Assembly: GCF_003710255.1 (NCBI RefSeq)
Contig: NZ_RHIB01000003.1
Coordinates: forward strand, 1 to 64,000
Direction: 5' to 3'
DNA: 64,000 nt
Source: Alteribacter keqinensis
GTDB lineage: Bacteria > Bacillota > Bacilli > Bacillales > Salisediminibacteriaceae
The translations under genes and the position numbers were made by a program. Of this stretch, positions 45,543 through 53,660 are shown piece after piece. Each line of letters opens with the position of its first letter. Position 1 is the first letter of the stretch. The notes beneath the pieces are model-generated. The model was not told the origin of the DNA, made no database searches, and saw only the letters and a program-made list of their open reading frames with translations.

Positions 45543-45955
45543 TTCCTTGCCTCCTCACTAAGGAGAGCAAATGCCTTTTCTATCATTTCAATTTCAGATT
45601 CATCAAGATTTTCTAATACATTTTTTAGTTTTTCATTATCTAATCGTGTATGTCTATACAATACTTCACTACCTTCTTCAGTCAAAATCACAAATACTTT
45701 CCTTTCATCTTCAATGCTTCTTTGTTTGGATACAAAGCCCTTTTTTATTAGTCTTTTGATGTGTTCTGAAGCAGTATTATGAGTCACACCTAAGAATGCA
45801 GCTAAATCACCTATCGTCGTTTCTTGCTTCTTTTCTATGTGTTGCAACAATCGTACAGCTTGGTGCGAAATATTGTCTTGATGAATGTAATGTAAGAAAT
45901 GATAAATATCTGTCCAATTTTGATTTATATTACTAACTGTGTTTTTTAGAGTCAC
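45533..45955 (-). CDS. MarR family transcriptional regulator
   Basis: A 140-residue regulator with the winged helix LAAFLGVTHNTASEHIKRLIKKGF (in parts, about residues 50-75) and the wing ERKVFVILTEEG. It probably controls its own operon with the DUF3147 gene. GTG 45955 follows GGAGG. Confidence 0.92.
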   Translation of the reverse strand: MTLKNTVSNINQNWTDIYHFLHYIHQDNISHQAVRLLQHIEKKQETTIGDLAAFLGVTHNTASEHIKRLIKKGFVSKQRSIEDERKVFVILTEEGSEVLYRHTRLDNEKLKNVLENLDESEIEMIEKAFALLSEEARKCF

Positions 45956-46017
45956 AAAAGAAAACCTCCTCTCTTTTTATATCTTACATTACGATATATT
46001 CTTATGTAAAGATAAAA

Positions 46018-46060
46018 AAAGGGAAGCAAGGGGACGGTTCTATTGCTTTCTTTAAGGGTG
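46018..46060 (+). repeat. GGGACGGTTCT repeat fragment
   Basis: GGGAAGCAAGGGGACGGTTC with CTTTCTTTAAG: a short relative of the elements at 36079 and 39058 in inverse orientation. Confidence 0.45.
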
Positions 46061-46218
46061 ACTTACTTCAATAAACTAGAAGGAAGCATGAGAGTCCCCA
46101 CGCTTTCCGCTGTCGAATAAAAGAATATTACCCAAGAAACGATCGATTCTTCCCTTATCCCGGACACAAAATGTTCATCTTTTTTCGGTCATTTCCTTTT
46201 TTATTCACGTACAACAAA

Positions 46219-46240
46219 AACATACCCAATAGGGTATGTT
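46219..46240 (+). promoter_or_regulatory. CsoR/CstR-type operator
   Basis: AACATACCC-AATA-GGGTATGTT, a perfect 9+9 inverted repeat with a C-run/G-run core as in CsoR and CstR operators. It lies 27 bp before the start of the truncated CoA-disulfide reductase gene, a typical CstR target for persulfide stress. No csoR/cstR gene is in the window. Confidence 0.65.
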
Positions 46241-46266
46241 CGGTGTGGAGAAAGGGGAGATTCAGG

Positions 46267-46485
46267 ATGTCAAGAAAGATACTTATTGTTGGAGGTGTAG
46301 CGGGTGGGGCTACAGCAGCAGCCAGGCTGAGAAGATTGGATGAAAAAGCAGACATTATTGTCTTTGAGCGTGGGGAATATGTTTCTTTTGCCAATTGCGG
46401 CCTTCCTTACTATATCGGGGGGACAATAGTGAACATCCATGAGTACCTCGTCGTTCTTGGCTGCTATCCGTCTATCTATGAGTGA
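46267..46485 (+). pseudogene. Truncated CoA-disulfide reductase
   Basis: From ATG 46267 (after AAAGGGGAG) the frame encodes a good CoADR N-terminus: MSRKILIVGGVAGGATAAAR and RLRRLDEKADIIVFERGEYV, then SFANCGLPYYIGG with the active-site Cys. After about residue 55 the sequence diverges (VNIHEYLVVLGCYPSIYE, stop). Full-length enzymes have about 440-550 residues. The FAD motif is complete, but the NAD and C-terminal domains are gone. Confidence 0.85.
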
Positions 46486-46489
46486 GGTT

Positions 46490-46770
46490 TCATATGCCTT
46501 ATGAGAGGCTTTTTTTTGTGGGTCAACACCTTCCTGTATTCCTTTGTTTATGTAAAGGAAATGACTGTTCTTTAACATCCACTGCAATTCTTTTACAATA
46601 CGTCCCCTAAGACTCACGAAAAAATGGGTCAATCCTATAAAAAAACCGGCCTGTAAGAAGAGTTATTACCTTTTTATGCAAAATGTACCGGGTGGAAGGT
46701 AAGGAAGTCAGGAACAGCTTATGTACCTTTTTGTCGAACAGGGGGACCGGGGAACCATACGGGCATGTCG
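46490..46770 (+). other. Intergenic, no gene seen
   Basis: A spacer between the CoADR fragment and the phosphatase leader. No recognisable coding remnant was found on either strand. Confidence 0.45.
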
Positions 46771-46776
46771 TTTACA

Positions 46777-46811
46777 TTCTCTCAAAGCTACTGTCACGAA
46801 GCCAATATATT
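46777..46811 (+). promoter_or_regulatory. Possible PhoP box and -10
   Basis: TTTACA, TCAAAG and GTCACG are spaced 11 bp apart, a loose match to the TTAACA-type direct repeats bound by PhoP, followed by TATATT. It lies upstream of the alkaline phosphatase gene. Two of the three repeats are poor. Confidence 0.35.
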
Positions 46812-46888
46812 GCCCTGTTAAACTGCAGATGACAGGTGGAGGGCGAGCCCTTCCCCTGCAAAATACATAGTTATCGGGAGGCAGGAAA

Positions 46889-48268
46889 ATGTTTAAAAAG
46901 ACGGTTCTTGGGGTTTTGAGTGCAGCAGTTGTTGTCAGTGGTTTAGGTTTGGGAAATGTGTGGGCAGAAGCTTCTCCGCCGGGGCATGGTGGGAAGCCGG
47001 ATCAGCCGGGGCCGCCGCCGCATGCAGGTCCGAAGCCGGGCAAGGAGCAGGTGGATAATGTGATTTATATGATTCCGGATGGTTTCTCTGCAGGATACAA
47101 CGTGAATTACCGTCATTACAAGGAAGACGATGTGCCTGTATGGGACAGCTTCCTAACAGGGATGATGATGACGCACTCCAACGACAATCCAATTACCGAT
47201 TCAGCTGCAGCGGGAACGGCTATGTCCACGGGCATCAAAACGAACAACGGTATGCTGGGTCTCGATCCGGATGGAAATGAGCTTGAAACGATTCTGGAGG
47301 CGGCACATAAAGAAGGAAAGTCAACAGGTCTTGTGGCCACGTCCACGATTACCCATGCCACTCCTGCAGCATTCGCTTCCCACGTCAGCTCAAGAAACAA
47401 TCAGGAGGAAATTGCACGTCAGTATATTGAAGAAGGAACAGTGGATGTGCTTTTTGGAGGAGGTATGGATTTCTTTCTTCCTGAAACAGAGGGCGGCAGA
47501 CAGCCTGAGCGCAATCTGATTGAAGAAGCTCTGCTGGAAGGGTACCAGGTTGTACAGGACCGCCACGGCCTTCTTGAGCTGGAGGAAGGCAGAGTGCTTG
47601 GTCTTTTTGCGGACAATGCCATGGCACCGGAGCTGCACCGCGGGGAAACGGAAGAGCCGAGCCTTGGCGAGATGACGAGTACAGCCATTGACCTCCTGAG
47701 CCAGGAAGAGGATGGATTTTTCCTGATGGTGGAAGGAAGCCAGATTGACTGGGCCGGCCATGATAACGATGCTGCCTGGGCAATGAGTGACACCGAAGCA
47801 TTTGAAGATGCTGTTAGCGCAGCAATTGACTTTGCCAAGGAGGATGAAAATACTCTCGTCATCGTGGCAGGGGATCACGACACCGGAGGCATGACACTTG
47901 GGGGATACAACAGCAAGGGGACTGATGTCGGCCTTCTTCGTGATGTCACAGCCACTGGTGCCTACATGGCCGGTCAGCTGAATGCTGATCGCTCCAACGT
48001 GCGGGAAGTGGTAGAGGCGTATACGTCTATCAAGCTTACGGACAGCGAGGTGGAGAGGGTCAGGGAAGCACGTACTCCGCGTATCACCATAAACCAGATC
48101 GTCAGTGACTATGCGGGTGTCGGATGGTCAACCACAGGGCACACAGGCATTGAAGTACCGATCTTTGCCTATGGAGCGGGATCAGAGCTTCTCACAGGCA
48201 TGGTCGATAACACAGACGTACCCAAGGCGATTGCAGAAGCCTATGGGATCACTCTCGGGAACGAGTAG
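46889..48268 (+). CDS. Secreted alkaline phosphatase (PhoA family)
   Basis: A 459-residue exported enzyme. A signal peptide (residues 1-27) is followed by a Pro/Gly-rich linker (GHGGKPDQPGPPPHAG) and the catalytic domain. The nucleophile Ser is in NPITDSAAAGTAMSTG (about residue 111), and metal ligands lie in VEGSQIDWAGHDND, VAGDHDTGGMTLG and STTGHTGIEVP. It hydrolyses phosphate monoesters outside the cell. A GGGAGG site precedes ATG 46889. Confidence 0.94.
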   Translation: MFKKTVLGVLSAAVVVSGLGLGNVWAEASPPGHGGKPDQPGPPPHAGPKPGKEQVDNVIYMIPDGFSAGYNVNYRHYKEDDVPVWDSFLTGMMMTHSNDNPITDSAAAGTAMSTGIKTNNGMLGLDPDGNELETILEAAHKEGKSTGLVATSTITHATPAAFASHVSSRNNQEEIARQYIEEGTVDVLFGGGMDFFLPETEGGRQPERNLIEEALLEGYQVVQDRHGLLELEEGRVLGLFADNAMAPELHRGETEEPSLGEMTSTAIDLLSQEEDGFFLMVEGSQIDWAGHDNDAAWAMSDTEAFEDAVSAAIDFAKEDENTLVIVAGDHDTGGMTLGGYNSKGTDVGLLRDVTATGAYMAGQLNADRSNVREVVEAYTSIKLTDSEVERVREARTPRITINQIVSDYAGVGWSTTGHTGIEVPIFAYGAGSELLTGMVDNTDVPKAIAEAYGITLGNE

Positions 48269-48275
48269 AAGAGGT

Positions 48276-48315
48276 AAAAGTCTGACAGGAGAACTTCTCC
48301 TGTCAGACTTTTTTT
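48276..48315 (+). terminator. Phosphatase gene terminator
   Basis: AAGTCTGACAGGAG pairs with CTCCTGTCAGACTT, followed by TTTTT. Confidence 0.93.
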
Positions 48316-48488
48316 ATCCATAATTTATACTTGTAGAGTTTTTCCTGCCTTTGGCATAATAACTTCATTTCTTTCAGCTAATTTTGAGGTACTCTGGCAG
48401 GGAGATTGGTCCATGCTTTCATTTTCTGGTTTCTTATTCAACTGCCGCTTTACCGTTAATTAATAGTGATAGGAAAGAATAATACGTT

Positions 48489-48947
48489 TTAACCCCAGTA
48501 ATTTTTCATAATGGTACTTGTCCATTGAGGTTGAACAATGGACTCTTTTGGAAGAAATTCTTTCATCACTGGTTTTATGTCTAAGATTGGTGTTTCGTTA
48601 ATGCAGTCAAGGCCTGCCACAATTAATTCTCTTCCTTCTCGTTTGAATATCTTTACTGTTGTAAGGCCTAATTGATTAGGTCTGTTTTTTCCACGTTGAC
48701 TGAAGATACCAACTTTAGGGAGCTTTTTATCATTTCTTGGATGTCTTGCACCTGTAACTATTTTGTTTTTTTCTACCAAATGGAAATAAAAGATGATCTC
48801 TAAATGGGAAAAAGACTCAATCTCACTTAGAGCCTCTTCTGGAAGAGAGCGATCCAAAATGATCTTGGTCACAACTTCCCCCCAGTAATCGTCTTCGGTT
48901 TCGTGTCTTTCATTATAAGCAACGCCAATTGGATTTAGTGTAATCAT
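48489..48947 (-). CDS. TrmO/TsaA-like protein (UPF0066)
   Basis: A 152-residue protein of the UPF0066 family. It starts ITLNPIGVAYNERHE and contains HPRNDKKLPKVGIFSQRGKN and RPNQLGLTTVKI, the SAM-binding beta-barrel motifs of TrmO, which methylates t6A37 in tRNA-Thr of E. coli. The Gram-positive short forms have not all been tested. The A/T content is high for this region. Confidence 0.88.
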   Translation of the reverse strand: MITLNPIGVAYNERHETEDDYWGEVVTKIILDRSLPEEALSEIESFSHLEIIFYFHLVEKNKIVTGARHPRNDKKLPKVGIFSQRGKNRPNQLGLTTVKIFKREGRELIVAGLDCINETPILDIKPVMKEFLPKESIVQPQWTSTIMKNYWG

Positions 48948-49263
48948 CGAACTTCTCCTTTTCCTTGGCTTTTTATATGTACAACTCTAATAATGAAGAA
49001 TCTTCCTTTCTTTATTTTAACATAAATATCCAAATCCCTATGATTCATAAATTAAATCGCACGGTAAATCCATTACAAATCACATGTATTTTTTGCTAGT
49101 GATTGGCTTGTTTGCACCTCTGGAGCAAGCCCGTTTCATTCTTTGTGTCCGGCTTTCTTATGAAGGGGCTGCATCGAGGTGGAAATCCGACGTTTTACAC
49201 CTTCTGCAAATGGAAACGAGTAGGAAGGAGGGACGATTTTGCAGACTGGGAGGTTTTTTTGTT
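48948..49263 (+). other. Leader of the BCCT transporter gene
   Basis: The BCCT frame stays open through 49084-49263, but this part has no family similarity. A GGGAGG ribosome site near 49246 supports a start at 49264. I see no riboswitch. Confidence 0.45.
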
Positions 49264-50847
49264 TTGAGAAGAGATAGTGAAGGTCCCGATAAGGGCCGGC
49301 TGATAGATTATCGGATTTTTGTCCCGTCACTGCTTGTCATTATCGGAATCAGTATTCCGTTTTCCATTTATGAGGAGCAGGCAACGGCGGCATTGAATCA
49401 GACCTTCGACACGATTGTGGAGGTATTCAGCTGGGGATACATATGGTACGCGATATTGCTTCTGGGGGCAGGTTTGTATCTGTCTTTTTCAAAATACGGA
49501 AAGGTTGTGTTGGGCGACCCGAACGAGAAGCCCCGCTTTACCTTGTTTGAATATGCATCGATCCTGATCGCCATGGGCGTCGGGTCGACGATCATGCGAA
49601 CCGGGATGGTGGAGTGGACGGCGGTGGCGAACGATCCGCCATTCGGACTTGAACCTCAGTCTTCTGAAGCGCTTCTGATGGGGAATGCCTACAGCATGTT
49701 TATGTGGAGCTTTCAGGTGTTCGCGATCTTTGTGATGGCAGCGCCTGCCATGGGATATATCCTTCATGTCCGCAAGCGGCCATTGATGAGAATTTCGGAA
49801 GCGTGCCGCTGTATTTTCGGTGACCGGTTTACAGAGGGCGCCGGCGGGAAGTTTCTGGACATCATTTTTCTTGTGAGTATTTTATCCGGCGCCGCGGTCA
49901 CACTTGGCCTTGGTACACCGATTATTACTTATAATCTGTCCAAGCTGTTTGCGATTGAGGTCACGTTTGGACTGACGATGATTGTTACGATCGTCTGGGT
50001 GATATTATTTTCCTTAAGCGCGTATGTAGGAATCGAAAAAGGGATCAAGCGGCTCAGTACGTTTAATATGTATCTGGCCGGAGGGTTCGCGTTGTTTATC
50101 ATGATTGCAGGACCGGGTGTCTTTATTCTTAATTATTTTACCGAAAGTGTCAGCAGCCTGATTACAAACTACGTGAACATCTCCTTTTATACCGAGTCAC
50201 TTGAGCTGGAAGGGGCGTCCCACGTCCAGAGTAACACCGTGTTCTGGTTTGCCTACAGCGCAACCTGGGCGATGCTTCACAGTATTTTTGCAGCGAAGAT
50301 CTCCCAAGGAAGAACGATTAAGGAAATGATTTTAACTTACCTGCTCGCTCCGACGCTGCTCAGCTGGGTGGCGACCGGGGTTCTTGGCGGGCTTGGCGTG
50401 CACAGGCATCTGACGGACGCGGTTCCGGTGTTTGATATTGTGCAGAATCAGGATGACATGGCCCTCATTCCGGAGATTCTCGCGTCACTGCCGTGGTCTA
50501 CAGTGGCTCTCGTTGTATTCGCCATTGTGGCCATGATCTTTTTGACTACAACCCTTGATTCCACAACGTACACCATTGCGGCTTATACTAGCACAAAGGA
50601 TATGAGTAAGTACGAGCCGTCCAGGTTTCTCCGGATTGCGACAGCCGGAATTATTACCGTTCTTGCGCTTATTCTCATGAGAGTCGGCGGCCTTGCCCCT
50701 CTTGAAGTCGTATCGGGCCTTATGGGACTGCCGATCATCATAATTCAGTTTTTGACCATTTATGCGGCGAAAAAAATGATGGATCAGGACCGGGCGTGGA
50801 TTCACAATGTAAGGAAAGAGAGAGTGGAAGATTCGAAAGCTTCATAG
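49264..50847 (+). CDS. Divergent BCCT family transporter
   Basis: A 527-residue transporter with about 12 membrane helices. KVVLGDPNEKPRFTLFEYAS and PPFGLEPQSSEALLMGNAYS place it in the betaine/carnitine/choline family. The usual GMGIGLMFWG-type helix reads AMGVGSTIMRTGMVEW, and the Trp box reads FAYSATWAMLHSIFAAKIS before QGRTIKEMI, so most of the aromatic residues of the betaine cage are missing. The substrate is therefore probably not a typical trimethylammonium compound. TTG 49264 is chosen by its ribosome site and by family length. Confidence 0.85.
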   Translation: MRRDSEGPDKGRLIDYRIFVPSLLVIIGISIPFSIYEEQATAALNQTFDTIVEVFSWGYIWYAILLLGAGLYLSFSKYGKVVLGDPNEKPRFTLFEYASILIAMGVGSTIMRTGMVEWTAVANDPPFGLEPQSSEALLMGNAYSMFMWSFQVFAIFVMAAPAMGYILHVRKRPLMRISEACRCIFGDRFTEGAGGKFLDIIFLVSILSGAAVTLGLGTPIITYNLSKLFAIEVTFGLTMIVTIVWVILFSLSAYVGIEKGIKRLSTFNMYLAGGFALFIMIAGPGVFILNYFTESVSSLITNYVNISFYTESLELEGASHVQSNTVFWFAYSATWAMLHSIFAAKISQGRTIKEMILTYLLAPTLLSWVATGVLGGLGVHRHLTDAVPVFDIVQNQDDMALIPEILASLPWSTVALVVFAIVAMIFLTTTLDSTTYTIAAYTSTKDMSKYEPSRFLRIATAGIITVLALILMRVGGLAPLEVVSGLMGLPIIIIQFLTIYAAKKMMDQDRAWIHNVRKERVEDSKAS

Positions 50848-50892
50848 TAGAAGCCGGCCGGGAATGCCCTGGGCGGCTTTTTGTGAGGTCTT

Positions 50893-51297
50893 CTAATCCC
50901 ACAAAATGAAACTATCCATTTTCAGGAGGCTTTCCTTACACTTGGGGCAGATTCGGTTCTCGAGTTCTCCCACGTCGATTTCTTTAGTCCGGTCTTTTTT
51001 GCACCGGCTGCAGCGTCTGTGGGTTTCAAATGAACCACCGTCATAGAACTCGATTTTGACCGTTACTTTTTTAAACACATGATCACAATTGGTGCAGTGA
51101 AACAGGGAATGATTGTGCTCATAGTGACATACATGGCGGTCTTTCACGGCTTCCATTACGGATGGGCGTGCTGTAGGGTGCAGTTCCATGATGAGGGACG
51201 AAAGGGGATAAACAGGCGTCATTCCGTGACCAAGAAAATACTTTTTACGATAAACGCAATCAACATCCGTGCATGCAACCGTTCCTCCATACCCCAC
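50893..51297 (-). CDS. Zinc-ribbon protein
   Basis: A 134-residue protein with several paired cysteines: FHCTNCDHVF, RRCSRCKKD and RICPKCKES, plus an N-terminal ACTDVDC and a His cluster (CHYEHNHSLFHC). It probably binds two zinc ions. I recognise no family; a nucleic-acid or protein contact role is possible. GTG 51297 follows GGGAGG. Confidence 0.75.
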   Translation of the reverse strand: MGYGGTVACTDVDCVYRKKYFLGHGMTPVYPLSSLIMELHPTARPSVMEAVKDRHVCHYEHNHSLFHCTNCDHVFKKVTVKIEFYDGGSFETHRRCSRCKKDRTKEIDVGELENRICPKCKESLLKMDSFILWD

Positions 51298-51425
51298 GGT
51301 AACGCCTCCCTGGTCTTTTCCCGTAAGTATATCAAAATCTCTGACAATGCCGTTCGAAAAAATTCGTTCCCTGACCCCCGTTTTTCGCCTCCTGGTGTTA
51401 CTTATTAGGTAGGAGGGGATAAAGG

Positions 51426-52325
51426 ATGGGAATGAAGCATTGGAATTGTACGGTACTGCGAGAGGAGATGCTTAAGCTCACGGGCGATTTTAAGCTGGCA
51501 CTGGTCCTGGATCAGATGATTTACTGGTCGCAGCGGGTGAGTGATTTTAAGGCGTACATGAACGAAGAGCGGGCCCGGAGTGAGGGTGAAGCGTGTGAGG
51601 GAGAGGCAGGCTGGATTTTTAAAAAAGCAGAAGAGCTCGTGGAGGAGTTCATGGTTAACGTGTCACCGAAAGCCATGAGGGCGTACTTAAAGGAGTTTGT
51701 GCATCACGGATGGCTCGAGGAGCGGAACAATCAGAAGATCCGGTGGGACCATACGAAGCAGTACCGGGTCAGTCTCGTAAAAATCCAGGCAGATCTCGAG
51801 GTTCTTGGTTACTATCTCAAAGACTATAGAGAGGCTTTCTGGCAGTGCGGGGAGCAGGTTCTTCAGGATGTTGAGCCGGAAAGTAGCGTGGAAAAGCCGG
51901 AAGGGGAAAATTCCCTTCCCCATACACCGTCTCCTCGTTCAAAGGAACCACGATCCCTTACAATACCAAAGATTACTTCAAAGACTATACAAAAGACTAC
52001 GTCAGAGAGGGTTCCCTACAGAGCCATCATCCAGTATCTGAACGAGAAGACGATGAAAACCTTCAGGGAAACCAATCGGTTAACGAGAAAACTCATCAAA
52101 GAGAGATGGGATGAAGGATACCGGATGGATGCTTTTGTGTTTGTGATTGACCAGAAAACAAAAGAGTGGTTAGGAGATGAGAGGATGGACACATATCTCC
52201 GACCTAAGACTTTGTTCAGTGAACACTTCGAGAACTATGTGAACGAAAACCGTCAACCGGAGGGATTACCGGGAGATCTGGCGTTTGAGAAACTATTGAA
52301 TGAGTTGGATGAGAAAGTAGTGTGA
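51426..52325 (+). CDS. Phage-type replication protein, C-terminal Phg_2220_C domain
   Basis: A 299-residue protein. The N-terminal half resembles phage replisome organisers (winged helix region LVLDQMIYWSQRV, then SPKAMRAYLKEFVHHGWLEE). A Pro/Ser/Thr-rich linker follows (about residues 160-200). The C-terminal 90 residues, VPYRAIIQYLNEKTMKTFRE and EWLGDERMDTYLRPKTLF, match the conserved phage C-terminal domain PF09524. No other phage genes flank it, so it is a relic or a domesticated gene. Confidence 0.85.
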   Translation: MGMKHWNCTVLREEMLKLTGDFKLALVLDQMIYWSQRVSDFKAYMNEERARSEGEACEGEAGWIFKKAEELVEEFMVNVSPKAMRAYLKEFVHHGWLEERNNQKIRWDHTKQYRVSLVKIQADLEVLGYYLKDYREAFWQCGEQVLQDVEPESSVEKPEGENSLPHTPSPRSKEPRSLTIPKITSKTIQKTTSERVPYRAIIQYLNEKTMKTFRETNRLTRKLIKERWDEGYRMDAFVFVIDQKTKEWLGDERMDTYLRPKTLFSEHFENYVNENRQPEGLPGDLAFEKLLNELDEKVV

Positions 52326-52521
52326 GATTCTGTTGTGTCATTGGGAGTGACTGCTTACCGGGAAAGGACAAGAACAGTCCCATGTCCTTTAAGTATCAAT
52401 CATTGTTATCCTCACACAGAGATAAATGGTATGAGAAGTCCGTTAGTGTCATTCTCTGATTAAGCGCTCTCTGATTTACCTATAATAATAGATATCAAGA
52501 TTATAAGAGGATGCAGGAGAG

Positions 52522-52701
52522 ATGCTGTCTTTAGAAGAGATTGATCTATTCAGAAGAGAAGTTAAGAAGCTGCGCAGGGAATACAGTCGGGTGACCGACA
52601 TGCAGAAAAGCATACTTCTATGGGAAATCGAAGAGATAAACAGGATTATTCTTGAGAGACAAGATAAGGACGGGCTGATCGGGTCTGAGCGAGAGGGATG
52701 A
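52522..52701 (+). CDS. 59-residue hypothetical protein
   Basis: MLSLEEIDLFRREVKKLRRE starts a highly charged, helical 59-residue protein. AGGAGA lies at good spacing before the ATG, and the stop codon lies inside a terminator stem. It may belong with the phage-type gene upstream. I know no homologue with a function. Confidence 0.7.
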   Translation: MLSLEEIDLFRREVKKLRREYSRVTDMQKSILLWEIEEINRIILERQDKDGLIGSEREG

Positions 52702-52722
52702 TTGCATTCCTCTTTTTTTGTT
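52690..52722 (+). terminator. Terminator overlapping a stop codon
   Basis: AGAGGGAT and ATTCCTCT pair (one mismatch) around a short loop, followed by TTTTTTT. Confidence 0.75.
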
Positions 52723-52789
52723 TGTGAAAACTTTTGGTATGATAAAGCAAAGTAATACCTTAAAGGATACATAGGAAAAAGGTGATGTC

Positions 52790-53524
52790 ATGCTGTTTCA
52801 TGAACGTGCCCATAAATATGAATACAAGCTCAACGATACGGATGACCAGATTATTGAGTACATCCTGGCGAACAAGGAAGAGGTGACAGACTGTTCCATC
52901 CAGGCGCTGGCGTCCCGGTTGTACACGGTCCCGAACACGATTACCAGGCTGTGCAAAAAGCTTGGCTATACGGGGTATTCCCAGCTCAAGAACAGCCTTA
53001 TGGAGGAAATCGAGGAGGAAGCGGTTGCGCCGAAGGACAGCTTTTCCTTTAACCTCGATAAAACCCTGTCCCTGATTGATCACGACAAGGTTTCCCAGGT
53101 GGCGAAGATGATGGTCAATGCGAGGAAGGTGCTGTTCTTCGGGGTGGGGGATACTGCGCCCTACTGCGAGCTGATGGTAAAAAACCTGAAGATCGTCAGC
53201 AAGCAGACGGAGTTTTCCATCCACCGGCATGAAACACTTTTTGCCATGGAGCAGCTTACAAAGCAGGATATGGCGTTTTTTCTCAGTATGTCAGGGGAAA
53301 CAAAGGATGTTCTGGATATGGCTGAGATCGGGAAGGAAAAAGGTGTGAAACTGGTCTCCCTGACCCATTTTACCCACAATTCCCTTAAGACGCTGACCGA
53401 TGTGAACCTGTACTGCTATTCCCCTGAAATGAGGATCAACGGTTTTAATGTGACAGACAAAACCCCGATGATGGCGGTGCTCCGTATTTTATCCGAAGCC
53501 TTCTGGGAAATGTATGAAAAATAA
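52790..53524 (+). CDS. RpiR family regulator of the mannosylglycerate operon
   Basis: A 244-residue protein with an N-terminal HTH_6 domain (CSIQALASRLYTVPNTITRL, about residues 36-55) and a C-terminal SIS sugar-phosphate domain (ARKVLFFGVGDTAPYCELMV, FFLSMSGETKDV). RpiR proteins sense sugar phosphates. Its position in front of the PTS and mannosidase genes suggests control of that operon. In E. coli the equivalent regulator MngR is of the GntR type. Confidence 0.9.
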   Translation: MLFHERAHKYEYKLNDTDDQIIEYILANKEEVTDCSIQALASRLYTVPNTITRLCKKLGYTGYSQLKNSLMEEIEEEAVAPKDSFSFNLDKTLSLIDHDKVSQVAKMMVNARKVLFFGVGDTAPYCELMVKNLKIVSKQTEFSIHRHETLFAMEQLTKQDMAFFLSMSGETKDVLDMAEIGKEKGVKLVSLTHFTHNSLKTLTDVNLYCYSPEMRINGFNVTDKTPMMAVLRILSEAFWEMYEK

Positions 53525-53525
53525 G

Positions 53526-53539
53526 TGTGTATAAATACA
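53526..53539. promoter_or_regulatory. Palindromic operator candidate
   Basis: GTGTA-TAAA-TACAC, immediately after the RpiR gene and upstream of the PTS gene. It is a possible RpiR site. Confidence 0.45.
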
Positions 53540-53541
53540 CG

Positions 53542-53555
53542 TGTAAGCGCTATCT
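53542..53555. promoter_or_regulatory. Catabolite-responsive element (cre)
   Basis: TGTAAGCGCTATCT matches TGWAANCGNTNWCA at all fixed positions but the last. CcpA binding here would link the operon to glucose repression. Confidence 0.65.
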
Positions 53556-53660
53556 TAATACGTTCCGGTGGATTAATAAGAAGACACGCTCTTCTTATTT
53601 TTTTTGTGATACTCTCGTTTCAACAAGCTGATGGCACAACCAACGAGGGGGTAAACGCGC

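Noticed and set aside
52361-52393. Hairpin AAAGGACA...TGTCCTTT considered as a regulatory RNA
   Set aside because: It resembles the AGAACAGTCCC repeat fragments and has no T-run or conserved leader; more likely a decayed repeat.
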